41,156 bases of DNA from Candidatus Gastranaerophilales bacterium (GTDB taxonomy: Bacteria; Cyanobacteriota; Vampirovibrionia; Gastranaerophilales; Gastranaerophilaceae). The position numbers and the translations under genes are program-made. The stretch is from the NCBI GenBank assembly GCA_944325575.1, contig CALVAR010000020.1, forward strand, positions 1-41,156, given 5' to 3'. Of this stretch, positions 1-8,918 are shown piece by piece. Under the pieces are notes generated by a model. That model was not told the origin of the DNA, searched no databases, and worked only from the letters and a program-made list of their open reading frames with translations. Every line of letters begins with the position of its first letter. Position 1 is the stretch's first letter.

Positions 1-20
1 TGTGATGCTGCTAAACCCAT
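1..20 (-). CDS. 5' tip of a gene leaving the window (MGLAAS...)
   Basis: On the minus strand an ATG at 20 is preceded by a perfect AAGGAG (28-33) with 7-nt spacing and reads M-G-L-A-A-S before the edge. From memory, a MGLAASQAR start is common in a family of short helical proteins of gut Gastranaerophilales and some Firmicutes, but only six residues are visible, so the product cannot be named. The start itself is well supported by its ribosome binding site. The 113 bp between RBS and the next gene are AT-rich and presumably hold its promoter. Confidence 0.5.
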
Positions 21-146
21 TTTATGTCTCCTTACGACTTGCTTACTTTACTTACATATATATAAAACCAAAATAAATATTCTATATTCAATATATACAA
101 ATATTGTTACAAAAGTTAACAAATCATAAAAGATTATGGGTAATTA

Positions 147-1952
147 CTATGCATTAACTATAGCTTCCTGATGCTTAAACTGTGCGTTATACAGCGCCTT
201 GTATGCTCCGTTTTCTATTTGTAAAAGCTCTTCGTGTGTGCCTTGTTCAACAATTTGTCCTTCGTTTATAACAACTATTTTGTCGGCATTTTGGATAGTT
301 GACAATCTGTGTGCAATAACAAATACTGTCTTATCTTCCATTAAATTGTCTATGGCCTTTTGTACAATGGCTTCAGCCTTGTTGTCAAGAGCAGATGTTG
401 CCTCGTCAAGTATAACTATTGGTGCATTTTTCAAAAAAGCTCTGGCAATAGCAACCCTTTGTTTTTGACCTCCAGAGAGGAGTATTCCTCTTTCTCCTAT
501 TTGTGTATCCAGTCCGTCTTTTAGCGTGGAGATAAATTCATCAAGAAATGCCATTTGTACCGCTTTATCAAGCTCTTCTTTCGTAGCGCCTTCATTACCG
601 AGCATTATATTTTCTCGTATAGAACCGGAAAATAAGAAATTGTCCTGAAACACAACAGCAAAATTTTCTCTCAAAGATTTAAGCGTAAAATCTCTTATAT
701 CTGTTCCGTCAATTTGTATGGAACCTGATGTAACGTCATAAAATCTTGGCAAAAGATTTACTATCGTTGTTTTTCCACCGCCGGAATTGCCAACAAATGC
801 GATTGTCTCACCTCTATTTACGCTTAAGTTAACGTGTTTTAAAACCGGTATTCCTTTTTTGTATTCAAAACATACATCCTTTAGTTCTATTTTTGAATAA
901 TTATTCTGAAGCTCAATTGCATCCGGTTTGTCTTTAATTGAAGGTTCCATATCCATTACGTCAAAGACTCTCTCTATTGCAAAGAATGATAGTTGAACCT
1001 GATTGAAGTTGTTTCCGAGACTCTTAATAGGTGTGTATAACATAATAAGCGCAGTTATAAATGAAACAAAGTTTCCGCTTGTAATTTGTTTTGTCAAAAT
1101 TAAATGGCTGCCGTATCCTATTGCCAGACCAATACCGACAGAAACAATTACGTGCATCATTGGTGACAGCCAAGATGTTCTTTGTACCATTTTGATTCTT
1201 AAGTTAAATATGCTTTTTAAAATATCTTGAAATTTATCTTTTTGCTGCGAATCAAGGTTGTATGAAATAATTGTTTTGTTACCGGCAAAAGCTTCGTTGT
1301 ATGCAGTTATAACTGCTGCATCCGCCTTTAGGGTTTTGCTCATAACATCCTGAATGCGTTTTCTTATTTTTGCAACAGGCAAAAATGCTGCACCCAGCAC
1401 CGCTACCGCAATAATCGCAAGCTGCCAGGAATTGTAAAATAATACACAAACCAGAGATATAGATGAAAATAGTCTTTGTGTAAAGACTTTAAGATTATCA
1501 AGAAGTCCTGTGCAGGCCATATCCGCATTATTGTTAAAAGTAAAAACTACATCTCCGGAATTTTTAGTATCAAAATACGAGGTTTGGAACGTAAGCATTT
1601 TTTTGAACAAGTCAAATTTTAATTTGTTGGTAATTTTTCCTCCGACCCAGGTATTTAAATATGTGGCAAGATAATTCAATCCGCCTTGAAAAGATGTAAA
1701 AGCAACTATTCCAAACGGAATATACCATGGAGATTGTACTGATTTTTCCACCATTACAAGATCCATATACGGCTTTAATGACAGAGCTATAACTGCGTCC
1801 AATCCGCCAATAGGTATACAAATTGTTACGGCAAGCAACGCCCTGAACCAAAACGGCTTTACATATGGCCACATTCTTTTGTAGTTAATAACAAAACGAA
1901 GATTATTGATTTTGTCTGTTAAACTCTTTATTCTTTCTTTTATAATTTTCAT
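147..1952 (-). CDS. MsbA-type ABC exporter (fused permease and ATPase)
   Basis: A half-transporter of 601 residues. About six membrane segments (residues 35-320) precede a nucleotide-binding domain with Walker A GNSGGGKTT near 386, signature LSGGQKQR and Walker B VILDEATSALD, then the H-loop of VIAHRLST. This is the normal length for MsbA/lipid exporters. Such proteins flip lipid A or lipid-linked glycans across the inner membrane using ATP. It is the last gene of a minus-strand run, 2 bp after a glycosyltransferase, so an envelope-glycan substrate is inferred; drug export cannot be excluded from sequence. Confidence 0.88.
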   Translation of the reverse strand: MKIIKERIKSLTDKINNLRFVINYKRMWPYVKPFWFRALLAVTICIPIGGLDAVIALSLKPYMDLVMVEKSVQSPWYIPFGIVAFTSFQGGLNYLATYLNTWVGGKITNKLKFDLFKKMLTFQTSYFDTKNSGDVVFTFNNNADMACTGLLDNLKVFTQRLFSSISLVCVLFYNSWQLAIIAVAVLGAAFLPVAKIRKRIQDVMSKTLKADAAVITAYNEAFAGNKTIISYNLDSQQKDKFQDILKSIFNLRIKMVQRTSWLSPMMHVIVSVGIGLAIGYGSHLILTKQITSGNFVSFITALIMLYTPIKSLGNNFNQVQLSFFAIERVFDVMDMEPSIKDKPDAIELQNNYSKIELKDVCFEYKKGIPVLKHVNLSVNRGETIAFVGNSGGGKTTIVNLLPRFYDVTSGSIQIDGTDIRDFTLKSLRENFAVVFQDNFLFSGSIRENIMLGNEGATKEELDKAVQMAFLDEFISTLKDGLDTQIGERGILLSGGQKQRVAIARAFLKNAPIVILDEATSALDNKAEAIVQKAIDNLMEDKTVFVIAHRLSTIQNADKIVVINEGQIVEQGTHEELLQIENGAYKALYNAQFKHQEAIVNA

Positions 1953-1954
1953 CC

Positions 1955-3028
1955 TTAGCCTATATTAATAATTTGCTTACCAAATAATTTTATACTTATT
2001 CTTGCTTTGTTTATTCTAACAGAAACTAAATTTCTTCTGAAATTATTCCATTTTTCTTTAATTAAAGAATGTTCAAATTTTTCCAGAAACACTGAAGGCG
2101 AATTTATTAACATCTCAATTTTCTTTCTACCGATTTTTTTTATAAAATCTTCTTTCAAATAATTGCCTGCAGAATACTCTTTAAATCTTTTTGAAAATTT
2201 ATACACAAAATCTTTTCTCAAGTCAGGCGAGATTCTTTTTAAAGTCCAGATATAAGCCTTGTATTCATTTATTAATTTTTGAGTAAGAAAAATTTCTGTT
2301 TCTTTGTTATTCCAAATAAAATTATTTATCTCGTCATATTCTGTAAATAAGGCATCGGCTTTTGTTCCGCTGTTTATTGATGAGTTTTCATTATCCTGCC
2401 TGTAATAAAGATATGCGTTTGTTGTCATTATTATTCTTTTTGCAATGGAGAATACTTTGAAAGAAAATGAAGTATCCTGATAAGATGCGCCGGGAGTGTT
2501 CAAAAAATTTATATTATTGTCAGTTAAAAATGATTTTTTGTATATTGCGCTCCAGACAGAAGGTTGTATACACAAAATCTCCGGATAATCTTCAGCTGTG
2601 ATGATTTTGTCAGAATATTTTGGTGAAATTTTTCCTTTTTTGAAGATTTGATTGTCTTTGGTCCAAAAATTAAACCAGTCGCTTTTTGCTACATCCGCAT
2701 CATATTGTTTTGCAAGATTGTATAAATCTTCAAACATTTTTTTTGAGATAAAATCGTCAGGCTCAATAATTGCAATATACTCTCCCTGTGCAGAAGAAAT
2801 ACCAATATTTAATGAATTTCCGTAGCCAGTGTTTTCTTTATCAGTAATCAAAATTCTTGCATTTTTTTGCGCATAATTTTTCAGGATTTCTAAAGAAGAA
2901 TCTTTTGAGCCGTCATTGATACAAATAATTTCTATGTCTTTTAAAGACTGTTCCAAAATACTGTCCAAACACTGTGCAAGGTATTTTTCAACATTATAAA
3001 TCGGAACAACAACTGAAATTTTAATCAA
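1955..3028 (-). CDS. Family 2 glycosyltransferase
   Basis: A 357-residue protein with a GT-A fold start (KISVVVPIYNVEKYL) and typical family 2 motifs: INDGSKDSS near 37-45 and the metal-binding region IIEPDDF near 90. The C-terminal third is variable and lysine-rich, as usual for acceptor-specific transferases. It overlaps the upstream glycosyltransferase by 8 bp, which suggests translational coupling. The role is inferred to be adding a sugar to a surface polysaccharide or LPS outer part; donor and acceptor are not readable. The presence of glf and galE upstream makes galactose or galactofuranose plausible. Confidence 0.85.
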   Translation of the reverse strand: MIKISVVVPIYNVEKYLAQCLDSILEQSLKDIEIICINDGSKDSSLEILKNYAQKNARILITDKENTGYGNSLNIGISSAQGEYIAIIEPDDFISKKMFEDLYNLAKQYDADVAKSDWFNFWTKDNQIFKKGKISPKYSDKIITAEDYPEILCIQPSVWSAIYKKSFLTDNNINFLNTPGASYQDTSFSFKVFSIAKRIIMTTNAYLYYRQDNENSSINSGTKADALFTEYDEINNFIWNNKETEIFLTQKLINEYKAYIWTLKRISPDLRKDFVYKFSKRFKEYSAGNYLKEDFIKKIGRKKIEMLINSPSVFLEKFEHSLIKEKWNNFRRNLVSVRINKARISIKLFGKQIINIG

Positions 3029-4013
3029 CTGTTATCCCTCCGTTGAGTTTATCGTAATAATTTATGGGCTTTCTTGTAACAGCACCGCATAACTTGCCCA
3101 AATTTTTGTAAGTTAATCCAAGCACATTGAACAGAAATGTAACTCCTCCGAGTATGGAAAATAATAACAAAATAAAATCCAGCAATAATACGCATATTAT
3201 TTTGAATATATACAATATTAGTCTAAAAATATTCTTTTTATTTTTGAATTTTAGATAGGAGCCTGAGTAACCGTTATAGTAATTTCTGTTTAATATCCAC
3301 TTTAAATTTACCCTGTGTTTGTCATTTATTTCCCGAACAACAGCATTGGGTGAAAAGACTATCGAATAACCGGACTGACTGACTCTCGAGAAGAAATCGC
3401 CGTCTTCTCCTCCCATAAAAACAAATGAAGAATCAAACCATATATCGGATTTTGTCATTATTTCAACAGGGAAAAAAGAGTTGTGCGTAGAACTGGTTTT
3501 ACGGACTTCGCCCTCTTTTTTTGTTGTATTTTTTATAAAAATGTTGTTGTTTGTTAGATATTCAGGAAAATTTCCGTCAAAAAATGTATATTCAGGACCT
3601 GATACAACATATGCTTCTTCATTTGAGTTATATGTCTCAATAAGGTTGTACAGCCAGTTTTTATCAGCTATGTCATCATCATCCAAAATGGCAATGTGTG
3701 AGGCACCTATATTTATACATTCCTTTAATAATCTGTTTCGTGCACTGGAAAGACCTCTTTCCTCTTCTATAAAGTAATGTATTTTATACGGTGAATCAGT
3801 CATTGCGTCTTCTGCAATTTTTTTAGATGACCCAAGCCTGTCATTGTCGACAACAACTATTTCAATTCTTACATTATCAATAGTTTTTTGACATTTTAAA
3901 GATTCCAAACATCTTTTTAGCATTTCAAATCTGCAAAAAGTATTGCAAGCCATTGCGACAAAAGTGACTGTTGGTTTTTTATCGTTTTTTTTCTCTATTG
4001 TATCCTGAAGCAT
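3021..4013 (-). CDS. Family 2 glycosyltransferase with C-terminal membrane segment
   Basis: 330 residues. The N-terminal GT-A domain begins TVTFVAMACNTFCR, has the aspartate-rich metal motif ILDDDD near residue 118 and a GGEDGDFF acidic motif that could supply the catalytic base. A long hydrophobic stretch near 265-295 anchors it in the membrane. It overlaps galE by one base and the next transferase by 8 bp. Function within a surface-glycan pathway is inferred from family and neighbours; sugar specificity is unknown. Confidence 0.83.
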   Translation of the reverse strand: MLQDTIEKKNDKKPTVTFVAMACNTFCRFEMLKRCLESLKCQKTIDNVRIEIVVVDNDRLGSSKKIAEDAMTDSPYKIHYFIEEERGLSSARNRLLKECINIGASHIAILDDDDIADKNWLYNLIETYNSNEEAYVVSGPEYTFFDGNFPEYLTNNNIFIKNTTKKEGEVRKTSSTHNSFFPVEIMTKSDIWFDSSFVFMGGEDGDFFSRVSQSGYSIVFSPNAVVREINDKHRVNLKWILNRNYYNGYSGSYLKFKNKKNIFRLILYIFKIICVLLLDFILLLFSILGGVTFLFNVLGLTYKNLGKLCGAVTRKPINYYDKLNGGITVD

Positions 4014-4999
4014 TAATTGTTCCTTAATTTTTCATATTCGTAAGCAGTTTTTATACTTTGTTCAATAGTTCTTTGCGGACACCAGTGCAAAAGTCGTTTT
4101 GCTTTTGCCGCATCTGCAAAAAGCTTTGCAGGATCACCGGGACGTCGTTCAACAATTTGTACCGGTATCTTTCTTTCTAATACTTTCTCACAAATATCAA
4201 AAATATTTTTAACGCTATTTCCGTTTTCCGTTCCTAAATTAAAAATATCTGACTTATTTTCTTTTAAGAGATATAAATATGCCAGTCTGTGTGCTTCTGC
4301 AAGATCCTCTACATTTACATAATCCCTGATACAGGTTCCGTCAGGAGTAGTATAATCATTTCCAAAAATTTTAAATGTTTTTTCATTGCCGAAAGTTGAT
4401 TTTAAAATGTTTGGAATCAAGTGAGTCTCCGGTTCATGCCATTCGCCCACTCTTATTTGCTCATCACACCCGGCAACATTAAAATATCTGAGCCTTATGG
4501 ATTTTAGCCCGTAAGCTGTATCATAATCCTCCATTATTTTTTCGACCATCAGCTTGGACATTCCGTATGGATTTATCGGATTCTGCGGATGTTTTTCATC
4601 AATAGGCGTATATTGCGGTTCACCGTATGTGGCGCATGTCGATGAAAAAATAATTTTTTTACAGTTATGTTTAATCATTGTATCGAGCAGATTTAATGTT
4701 CCATAGACGTTATTCCTGTAGTATTTTGAAGGATTTGCAACACTTTCGCCGACTAAAGCAAATGCAGCAAAATGGATGACTGCATCTATATCATATTTGT
4801 TAAAGACAGATTCAATATCTTCTATATTTCTTAAGTCACCTTTAACAAATTCAACCTTGCCAAGTCTTTTTAAAGCTTCTATTGTTTCTATATGTCCATT
4901 TTCAAGATTATCAAATATAGCTATTTCATAGCCGTTATTTAAAAAATTTATAGCAGCATGGCTGCCTATATATCCTGCAGCACCTGTTATTAAAATCAT
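4013..4999 (-). CDS. galE: UDP-glucose 4-epimerase
   Basis: A 328-residue short-chain dehydrogenase-type epimerase. It has the NAD-binding GAAGYIGSH motif at 6-14, the SSTCATYG segment and the catalytic YGMSK (YxxxK) motif, and a GTCIRDYV region typical of GalE. It interconverts UDP-glucose and UDP-galactose. It directly abuts glf, so the pair would make UDP-galactopyranose and then UDP-galactofuranose for the two glycosyltransferases downstream. Length and motifs are full for the family, and the start follows directly on the stop of glf. Confidence 0.93.
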   Translation of the reverse strand: MILITGAAGYIGSHAAINFLNNGYEIAIFDNLENGHIETIEALKRLGKVEFVKGDLRNIEDIESVFNKYDIDAVIHFAAFALVGESVANPSKYYRNNVYGTLNLLDTMIKHNCKKIIFSSTCATYGEPQYTPIDEKHPQNPINPYGMSKLMVEKIMEDYDTAYGLKSIRLRYFNVAGCDEQIRVGEWHEPETHLIPNILKSTFGNEKTFKIFGNDYTTPDGTCIRDYVNVEDLAEAHRLAYLYLLKENKSDIFNLGTENGNSVKNIFDICEKVLERKIPVQIVERRPGDPAKLFADAAKAKRLLHWCPQRTIEQSIKTAYEYEKLRNN

Positions 5000-6106
5000 T
5001 TATTTTACAATCCTTTCAAAAACTTCTATTGCTCGTTCTATTGCCTGATCCATATTGTAATATTTGTAGTCGCCCAGACGGCCAAGGAAATAAACATTAT
5101 TCAGCTTTTCTGCTTCAGACAAATATCTGTCATACAATTTTTTATTTTCTTCTTTTGGTACAGGATAGTATCTATCATTTTTGCCAAGCACAAAATCTTC
5201 TGAATATTCTTTTGCTATTACTGTTTTGGAAGAAATGTCATTAAGATAGTATTTGTATTCATGTATCCTTGTAAAATCATAGTTGCAAGGATAATTTACA
5301 ACAGCATTGCATTGATAATATTCGTGGTTATGCGTTTCTAATTTAAAATTGACACTCCTGTAGGGAAGCTGTCCGAATTTGTAATCAAAAAACTCATCAA
5401 TAGGTCCTGTATAAAAAATCCTTTTGAAATCGCCTTTTATATCTTTATAATCTGTGTTTAATTTAATTTCGATATTCGGATGTTTCAGCATTTTTTCAAT
5501 AGTTCTTGTGTATCCGCATACAGGTATGCCCTGATATTTGTCCTGAAAATATCTGTCATCTCTGCTGATAAATACGGGAACTCTTGCTGTTACTGCACTA
5601 TCAACTTCTTTGGGTGAAGTTCCCCATTGCTTATTTGTATAGTGTAAAAAGACTTTTTCGTATACGTAATCAGCCAAAAACTTTAAATCGCTGTCATTTT
5701 GTTTTTGAAATTCTAAAATAGGAACTTTTGTATTGTATTCAAAAACATCTAAAAGCTTTTCTTCAAGTCTTTTGGCAAGGCTTTGGGGCAGCACATCATA
5801 CAGCGTATTTATATTAAACGGAATAGTAGTTTCTATACCGTCAATTACAGCTACAACTCTGTGCATATAGGTATTTAAGTCCGTAAAATTTTTCAAAAAT
5901 TCCCAGACCTTTTCATTATTGGTATGAAAAATATGAGAGCCGTACTTATGTATTTTTATTCCGTTTTCATCTGTATAGTCATAGCTGTTGCCTGCGATGT
6001 GTTCTTTTTTATCTATAACTAGAACTTTTTCGCCTAATTTGTCGGCCAAAAGATTCGCTATTACAGCTCCGCTAAAACCTGCTCCTACAACTAAATTAGT
6101 GTCCAC
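5000..6106 (-). CDS. glf: UDP-galactopyranose mutase
   Basis: Flavoprotein of 368 residues converting UDP-galactopyranose to UDP-galactofuranose. The N-terminal FAD motif VVGAGFSGAV is followed by the family blocks KYGSHIFHTN, YTNKQWG and FLGRLGDYKYYNMDQA. I chose the GTG at 6106 because it has an AGAGG 6-7 nt upstream and starts just before the FAD motif; a longer in-frame start at 6163 would add 19 residues without family similarity and no better ribosome site. It is the first gene of the polysaccharide operon and implies a galactofuranose-containing glycan. Confidence 0.93.
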   Translation of the reverse strand: MDTNLVVGAGFSGAVIANLLADKLGEKVLVIDKKEHIAGNSYDYTDENGIKIHKYGSHIFHTNNEKVWEFLKNFTDLNTYMHRVVAVIDGIETTIPFNINTLYDVLPQSLAKRLEEKLLDVFEYNTKVPILEFQKQNDSDLKFLADYVYEKVFLHYTNKQWGTSPKEVDSAVTARVPVFISRDDRYFQDKYQGIPVCGYTRTIEKMLKHPNIEIKLNTDYKDIKGDFKRIFYTGPIDEFFDYKFGQLPYRSVNFKLETHNHEYYQCNAVVNYPCNYDFTRIHEYKYYLNDISSKTVIAKEYSEDFVLGKNDRYYPVPKEENKKLYDRYLSEAEKLNNVYFLGRLGDYKYYNMDQAIERAIEVFERIVK

Positions 6107-6134
6107 AATAAACCTCTTTATCTTCTTATTAAAT

Positions 6135-6163
6135 CTATAATAATACAGAAAAAGATTTATCAA
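6135..6163 (-). promoter_or_regulatory. Possible promoter of the glf operon
   Basis: On the minus strand TTGATA (6158-6163) is followed after 17-18 bp by TTATAG/TATAGA (6134-6140). It lies in the only non-coding gap between the calpain-like gene and the glf start. The -10 match is moderate, so this is a tentative call. Confidence 0.35.
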
Positions 6164-6195
6164 TAGATTAGTAAATATTTATTAATGAAAAATAT

Positions 6196-8259
6196 CTATA
6201 ATTTCAGCATATTTATCATTTGAGCGGATTTTATAAAATCTTCCAGGCTGATTTGAACCTCTTTTGTTGAATCCCACGGATTTATAAGTATTACTTTGTC
6301 ATCTTTTATCCCTTTTATTGTAAATGCGTGGTTTCCATTTTCAATCACTTGACCGTTTACTACCTGATTTGTTATGGATAACGATACCTCTGCAACATAA
6401 TTTTTGAATGCACCGTCTTCATCTGTATCCTTTTTCAGAATTTTTACAACTTTATTAATATCATCGTAACGTTTATCAAATGCATTTGATTCTTGTTTTA
6501 TTATATTGGGTCTCCATATGCTGCTGCTATTTTCTGTAACAGATAAATTGCCGTTTGAATCTATTTTACAAACTGGATGATTTTCAGATTTGCTAAAATA
6601 AACGTCCGATTTTTTCCCTGTATACAGATACATTGTTAAGCCGAGCATACCTCCGTCAGCTATACTTTCTGCTGTAACTCCCCAGCCTCTTGCCACGTCA
6701 AAACCGGCAATCAAATTGTTCGAAGAGTCAAAAATCGAATTTGATTCGTTATTGGCTTGCATTGTTTCGGCAGCATCATTGCGATACTTTGAATAAGCAA
6801 TTTCCTGAAGTAGTATATCTTTATCTCCGGAAGAATAATCTTTACCAGCTTTTATGGCGGCCTCTTGCAGCTCTTCTTCCGTTATAGTGTATTCAGATTG
6901 TATAAATATTTTTTCTTTTGGAAAATTTCTTATACCTTTATTTAAATCCTCTATAATCTTTTCTGCACCGTTGAATCTAACTGTGTAAATTTTCTGCTTG
7001 TTGCCGTTTTCATCTGTAATTATTTTTGTTGTTATGGTGTTGTTTAATACATCTTGGCCTTTTTTATTAGTATTTAGAGTATTTAATGTTGCAAGGAAAA
7101 AACAATCTCCTATGCCACCCTGTGAGGCGTGTTCAATAATACCGTTTACTGAAGAATAATCATATTCTTTTAATGTGTTATTGGTTTTATCAAATACTGT
7201 TCTGCCTATTAAAATTCCTTCTTCATTAAATTTATTTGTTACTTCTGTTTTTAACAAACCTTCCTTTTTATCATAGATATATAATTTTGTAGGTAAATGA
7301 CCTAGTCTGTTGCTTATATTTGCACCGCTATATTCTTCAACACGAATAATATCGGATTTTTCGCGCTGTACATACTGGCTTAGTATTGTTGCACCGTCTT
7401 TATCATATTTTATTACTTCTTTTTGGCTTAATCCATTTATTACGGAAGAAATAGTTTTTTGCGTAATATTTCCGCCCTCATCATAGAGGGTTATTGTATT
7501 TGACTTGTCCTTTGTTCTTAAATTGTTGTACAAATCGTATTTTTTAACAAGATTTCCGTTATTATCATACTCAAATGAACTAAACTCTGTATAGGGATTA
7601 ATGCGATTATCCCCTTTGTATATACAGGATTGCTCCGCTACTTTCCCTTCATCATTATAGATAATGTGTGTTGTCATATTTTCGTCTGTTTGTTCGTAAT
7701 TTTTACCTTCTCTAAAATCGCAATTTGTGCTTGTTACAAGTTCTCTTAATTTGCCTTCCTTTGAGAGAAATTCTATTCTGTATGCATCACCGTTTTCAGT
7801 TTGAAAAAAATGCACTCTTACTCCGGAGCCGTCTTCTTTAATGGAAGAAAGAGCTCTGTCATTATCATATCCCGACTCTGCTTTGAAGTTTTGCGGACCG
7901 TTTTTCAGTGAAATGACAAGTGCTTTAAAAAGTGCAGTATTTCTTTCAGAAACTTCTGTTGTATTTTCTGATTTTGTTAATAGTAGGTTAATCTCTTTTT
8001 GCTCTAGAATCCCATCCTCGCCGGCGGCAGTTAATAAGGCTTTTTGAAATGCAATAGCTTCTTGTGTATTAAGCTTTTTATCACCATCTAGATCATATTC
8101 TCCCAGTATATCGGAAAAGGCTTCATCAATAACAAGCCCTTCACCAAATATGCTGATGCCAAAAGTTTCTCCATTATTGTCTATGGATAAACTTTTTTCT
8201 TTGCTGTAATCCTGTGATGCCGGATTTATTTTTTCAGAAGATTTTATGAAGCCAAACAT
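6196..8259 (-). CDS. EF-hand / YD-like hairpin / calpain-family cysteine protease
   Basis: 687 residues from the ATG at 8259; a GTG at 8274 in frame would add five, and neither has a clear ribosome site. Residues 56-67 form an EF-hand loop (D-L-D-G-D-K-K-L-N-T-Q-E), followed by a degenerate second one (AGEDGILEQKE). Residues about 110-375 hold repeated strand pairs such as YDNNGNLVKKYD and YDKDGATIL, resembling YD/RHS hairpins. The C-terminal half is papain-like: the Cys of GGIGDCFFLATLN (near 386), the His of NGNHAF (near 644) and the Asn of ILINPWD (near 660) fit the calpain Cys-His-Asn triad. No signal peptide is evident. Seen: domains. Inferred: a calcium-linked secreted or cell-surface effector. 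It shares its plan with the zeta-kinase protein at 19276. Confidence 0.8.
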   Translation of the reverse strand: MFGFIKSSEKINPASQDYSKEKSLSIDNNGETFGISIFGEGLVIDEAFSDILGEYDLDGDKKLNTQEAIAFQKALLTAAGEDGILEQKEINLLLTKSENTTEVSERNTALFKALVISLKNGPQNFKAESGYDNDRALSSIKEDGSGVRVHFFQTENGDAYRIEFLSKEGKLRELVTSTNCDFREGKNYEQTDENMTTHIIYNDEGKVAEQSCIYKGDNRINPYTEFSSFEYDNNGNLVKKYDLYNNLRTKDKSNTITLYDEGGNITQKTISSVINGLSQKEVIKYDKDGATILSQYVQREKSDIIRVEEYSGANISNRLGHLPTKLYIYDKKEGLLKTEVTNKFNEEGILIGRTVFDKTNNTLKEYDYSSVNGIIEHASQGGIGDCFFLATLNTLNTNKKGQDVLNNTITTKIITDENGNKQKIYTVRFNGAEKIIEDLNKGIRNFPKEKIFIQSEYTITEEELQEAAIKAGKDYSSGDKDILLQEIAYSKYRNDAAETMQANNESNSIFDSSNNLIAGFDVARGWGVTAESIADGGMLGLTMYLYTGKKSDVYFSKSENHPVCKIDSNGNLSVTENSSSIWRPNIIKQESNAFDKRYDDINKVVKILKKDTDEDGAFKNYVAEVSLSITNQVVNGQVIENGNHAFTIKGIKDDKVILINPWDSTKEVQISLEDFIKSAQMINMLKL

Positions 8260-8336
8260 GAAAATTACTGCCACAATAACTGCACTAAATATTATGTCGG
8301 CATAACAATAAAAATAATTTAAATTTTTTACGACAT

Positions 8337-8365
8337 TTGTTACAAGTCTTCATATATTTTATAAA
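8337..8365 (+). promoter_or_regulatory. Likely promoter of the guanidine riboswitch-gdx unit
   Basis: TTGTTA (8337-8342) and TATAAA (8360-8365) are separated by 17 bp, about 48 bp ahead of the riboswitch. A further TATAAAAT near 8385 could be an alternative -10. No experimental support. Confidence 0.4.
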
Positions 8366-8412
8366 ATATATTATTTCATATAAAATATGTAAAAATAAAT
8401 AATAAAAATTTT

Positions 8413-8497
8413 CTAGGGTTCCGCGGTGTTGCCGGCTGGTCCGAGAGAAAATGCACAAAATATTGTGTACACGGAAGGATAAAAGCCTGGGAGATAG
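8413..8497 (+). ncRNA. Guanidine-I (ykkC) riboswitch aptamer
   Basis: The conserved blocks of the ykkC/guanidine-I RNA are present in order: CTAGGGTTCCG (8413-8423), CTGGTCCGAGAGA (8436-8448), ACACGGAAGGATAAAAGCC (about 8469-8487) and the final TGGGAGA (8488-8494). The variable arm between them is GCACAAAATATTGTGT-like. The 3' part overlaps the 5' arm of a terminator hairpin, so guanidinium binding would be expected to prevent termination. The gene downstream is an SMR transporter of the guanidinium exporter group, the classic partner of this riboswitch. Confidence 0.93.
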
Positions 8498-8521
8498 TTT
8501 TTCTATCTTCCGGCTTTTTTT
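8485..8521 (+). terminator. Riboswitch-controlled intrinsic terminator
   Basis: GCCTGGGAGATAG (8485-8497) pairs with CTATCTTCCGGC (8503-8514) around a 5-nt T loop, with one bulged T, followed by seven T. The 5' arm contains the last conserved aptamer block, so aptamer and terminator are mutually exclusive. Confidence 0.85.
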
Positions 8522-8540
8522 ATAACAGAAAGGAACAAAA

Positions 8541-8858
8541 ATGCATTGGATATTCTTATTTGTGGCAGGATTATTTGAAATAAGCTGGGCAATAGGTCTG
8601 AAATTTTCTCACGGATTTACTCAAATTATTCCGTCAATTTTGACGGTTGCAGGCATGATTGCAAGTTTTTATTTTTTGGCATTAGCGCTGAGAAATCTCC
8701 CTTTAGGTACTGCTTATGCAATTTGGACGGGCATAGGCACAATCGGTACGGTGATACTCGGTATTATAATTTTTAAGGAACCTGTAAGCGCAGTACGCTT
8801 GTTTTGCATATCACTTATTGTTTGTGGGATAACGGGACTTAAGCTTCTTTCAAATTAA
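8541..8858 (+). CDS. gdx: SMR-family guanidinium exporter (Gdx/SugE)
   Basis: 105 residues, four membrane helices, the standard size for small multidrug resistance proteins. The essential membrane glutamate is in AGLFEISWAIGLK (residue 13), and the GTAYAIWTGIGTIGT motif is typical of the SugE/Gdx branch rather than EmrE. The start has an AGAAAGGA site (8527-8534). With the guanidine-I riboswitch directly upstream, proton-coupled export of guanidinium is the well-supported role. The dual-topology dimer expected for the family would make a single gene sufficient. Confidence 0.93.
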   Translation: MHWIFLFVAGLFEISWAIGLKFSHGFTQIIPSILTVAGMIASFYFLALALRNLPLGTAYAIWTGIGTIGTVILGIIIFKEPVSAVRLFCISLIVCGITGLKLLSN

Positions 8859-8918
8859 TAAAAAATATTATTCTAAAAATCTTTGGCAAAAAAAAATTTT
8901 ACGGGTTTTAACTTTAAT

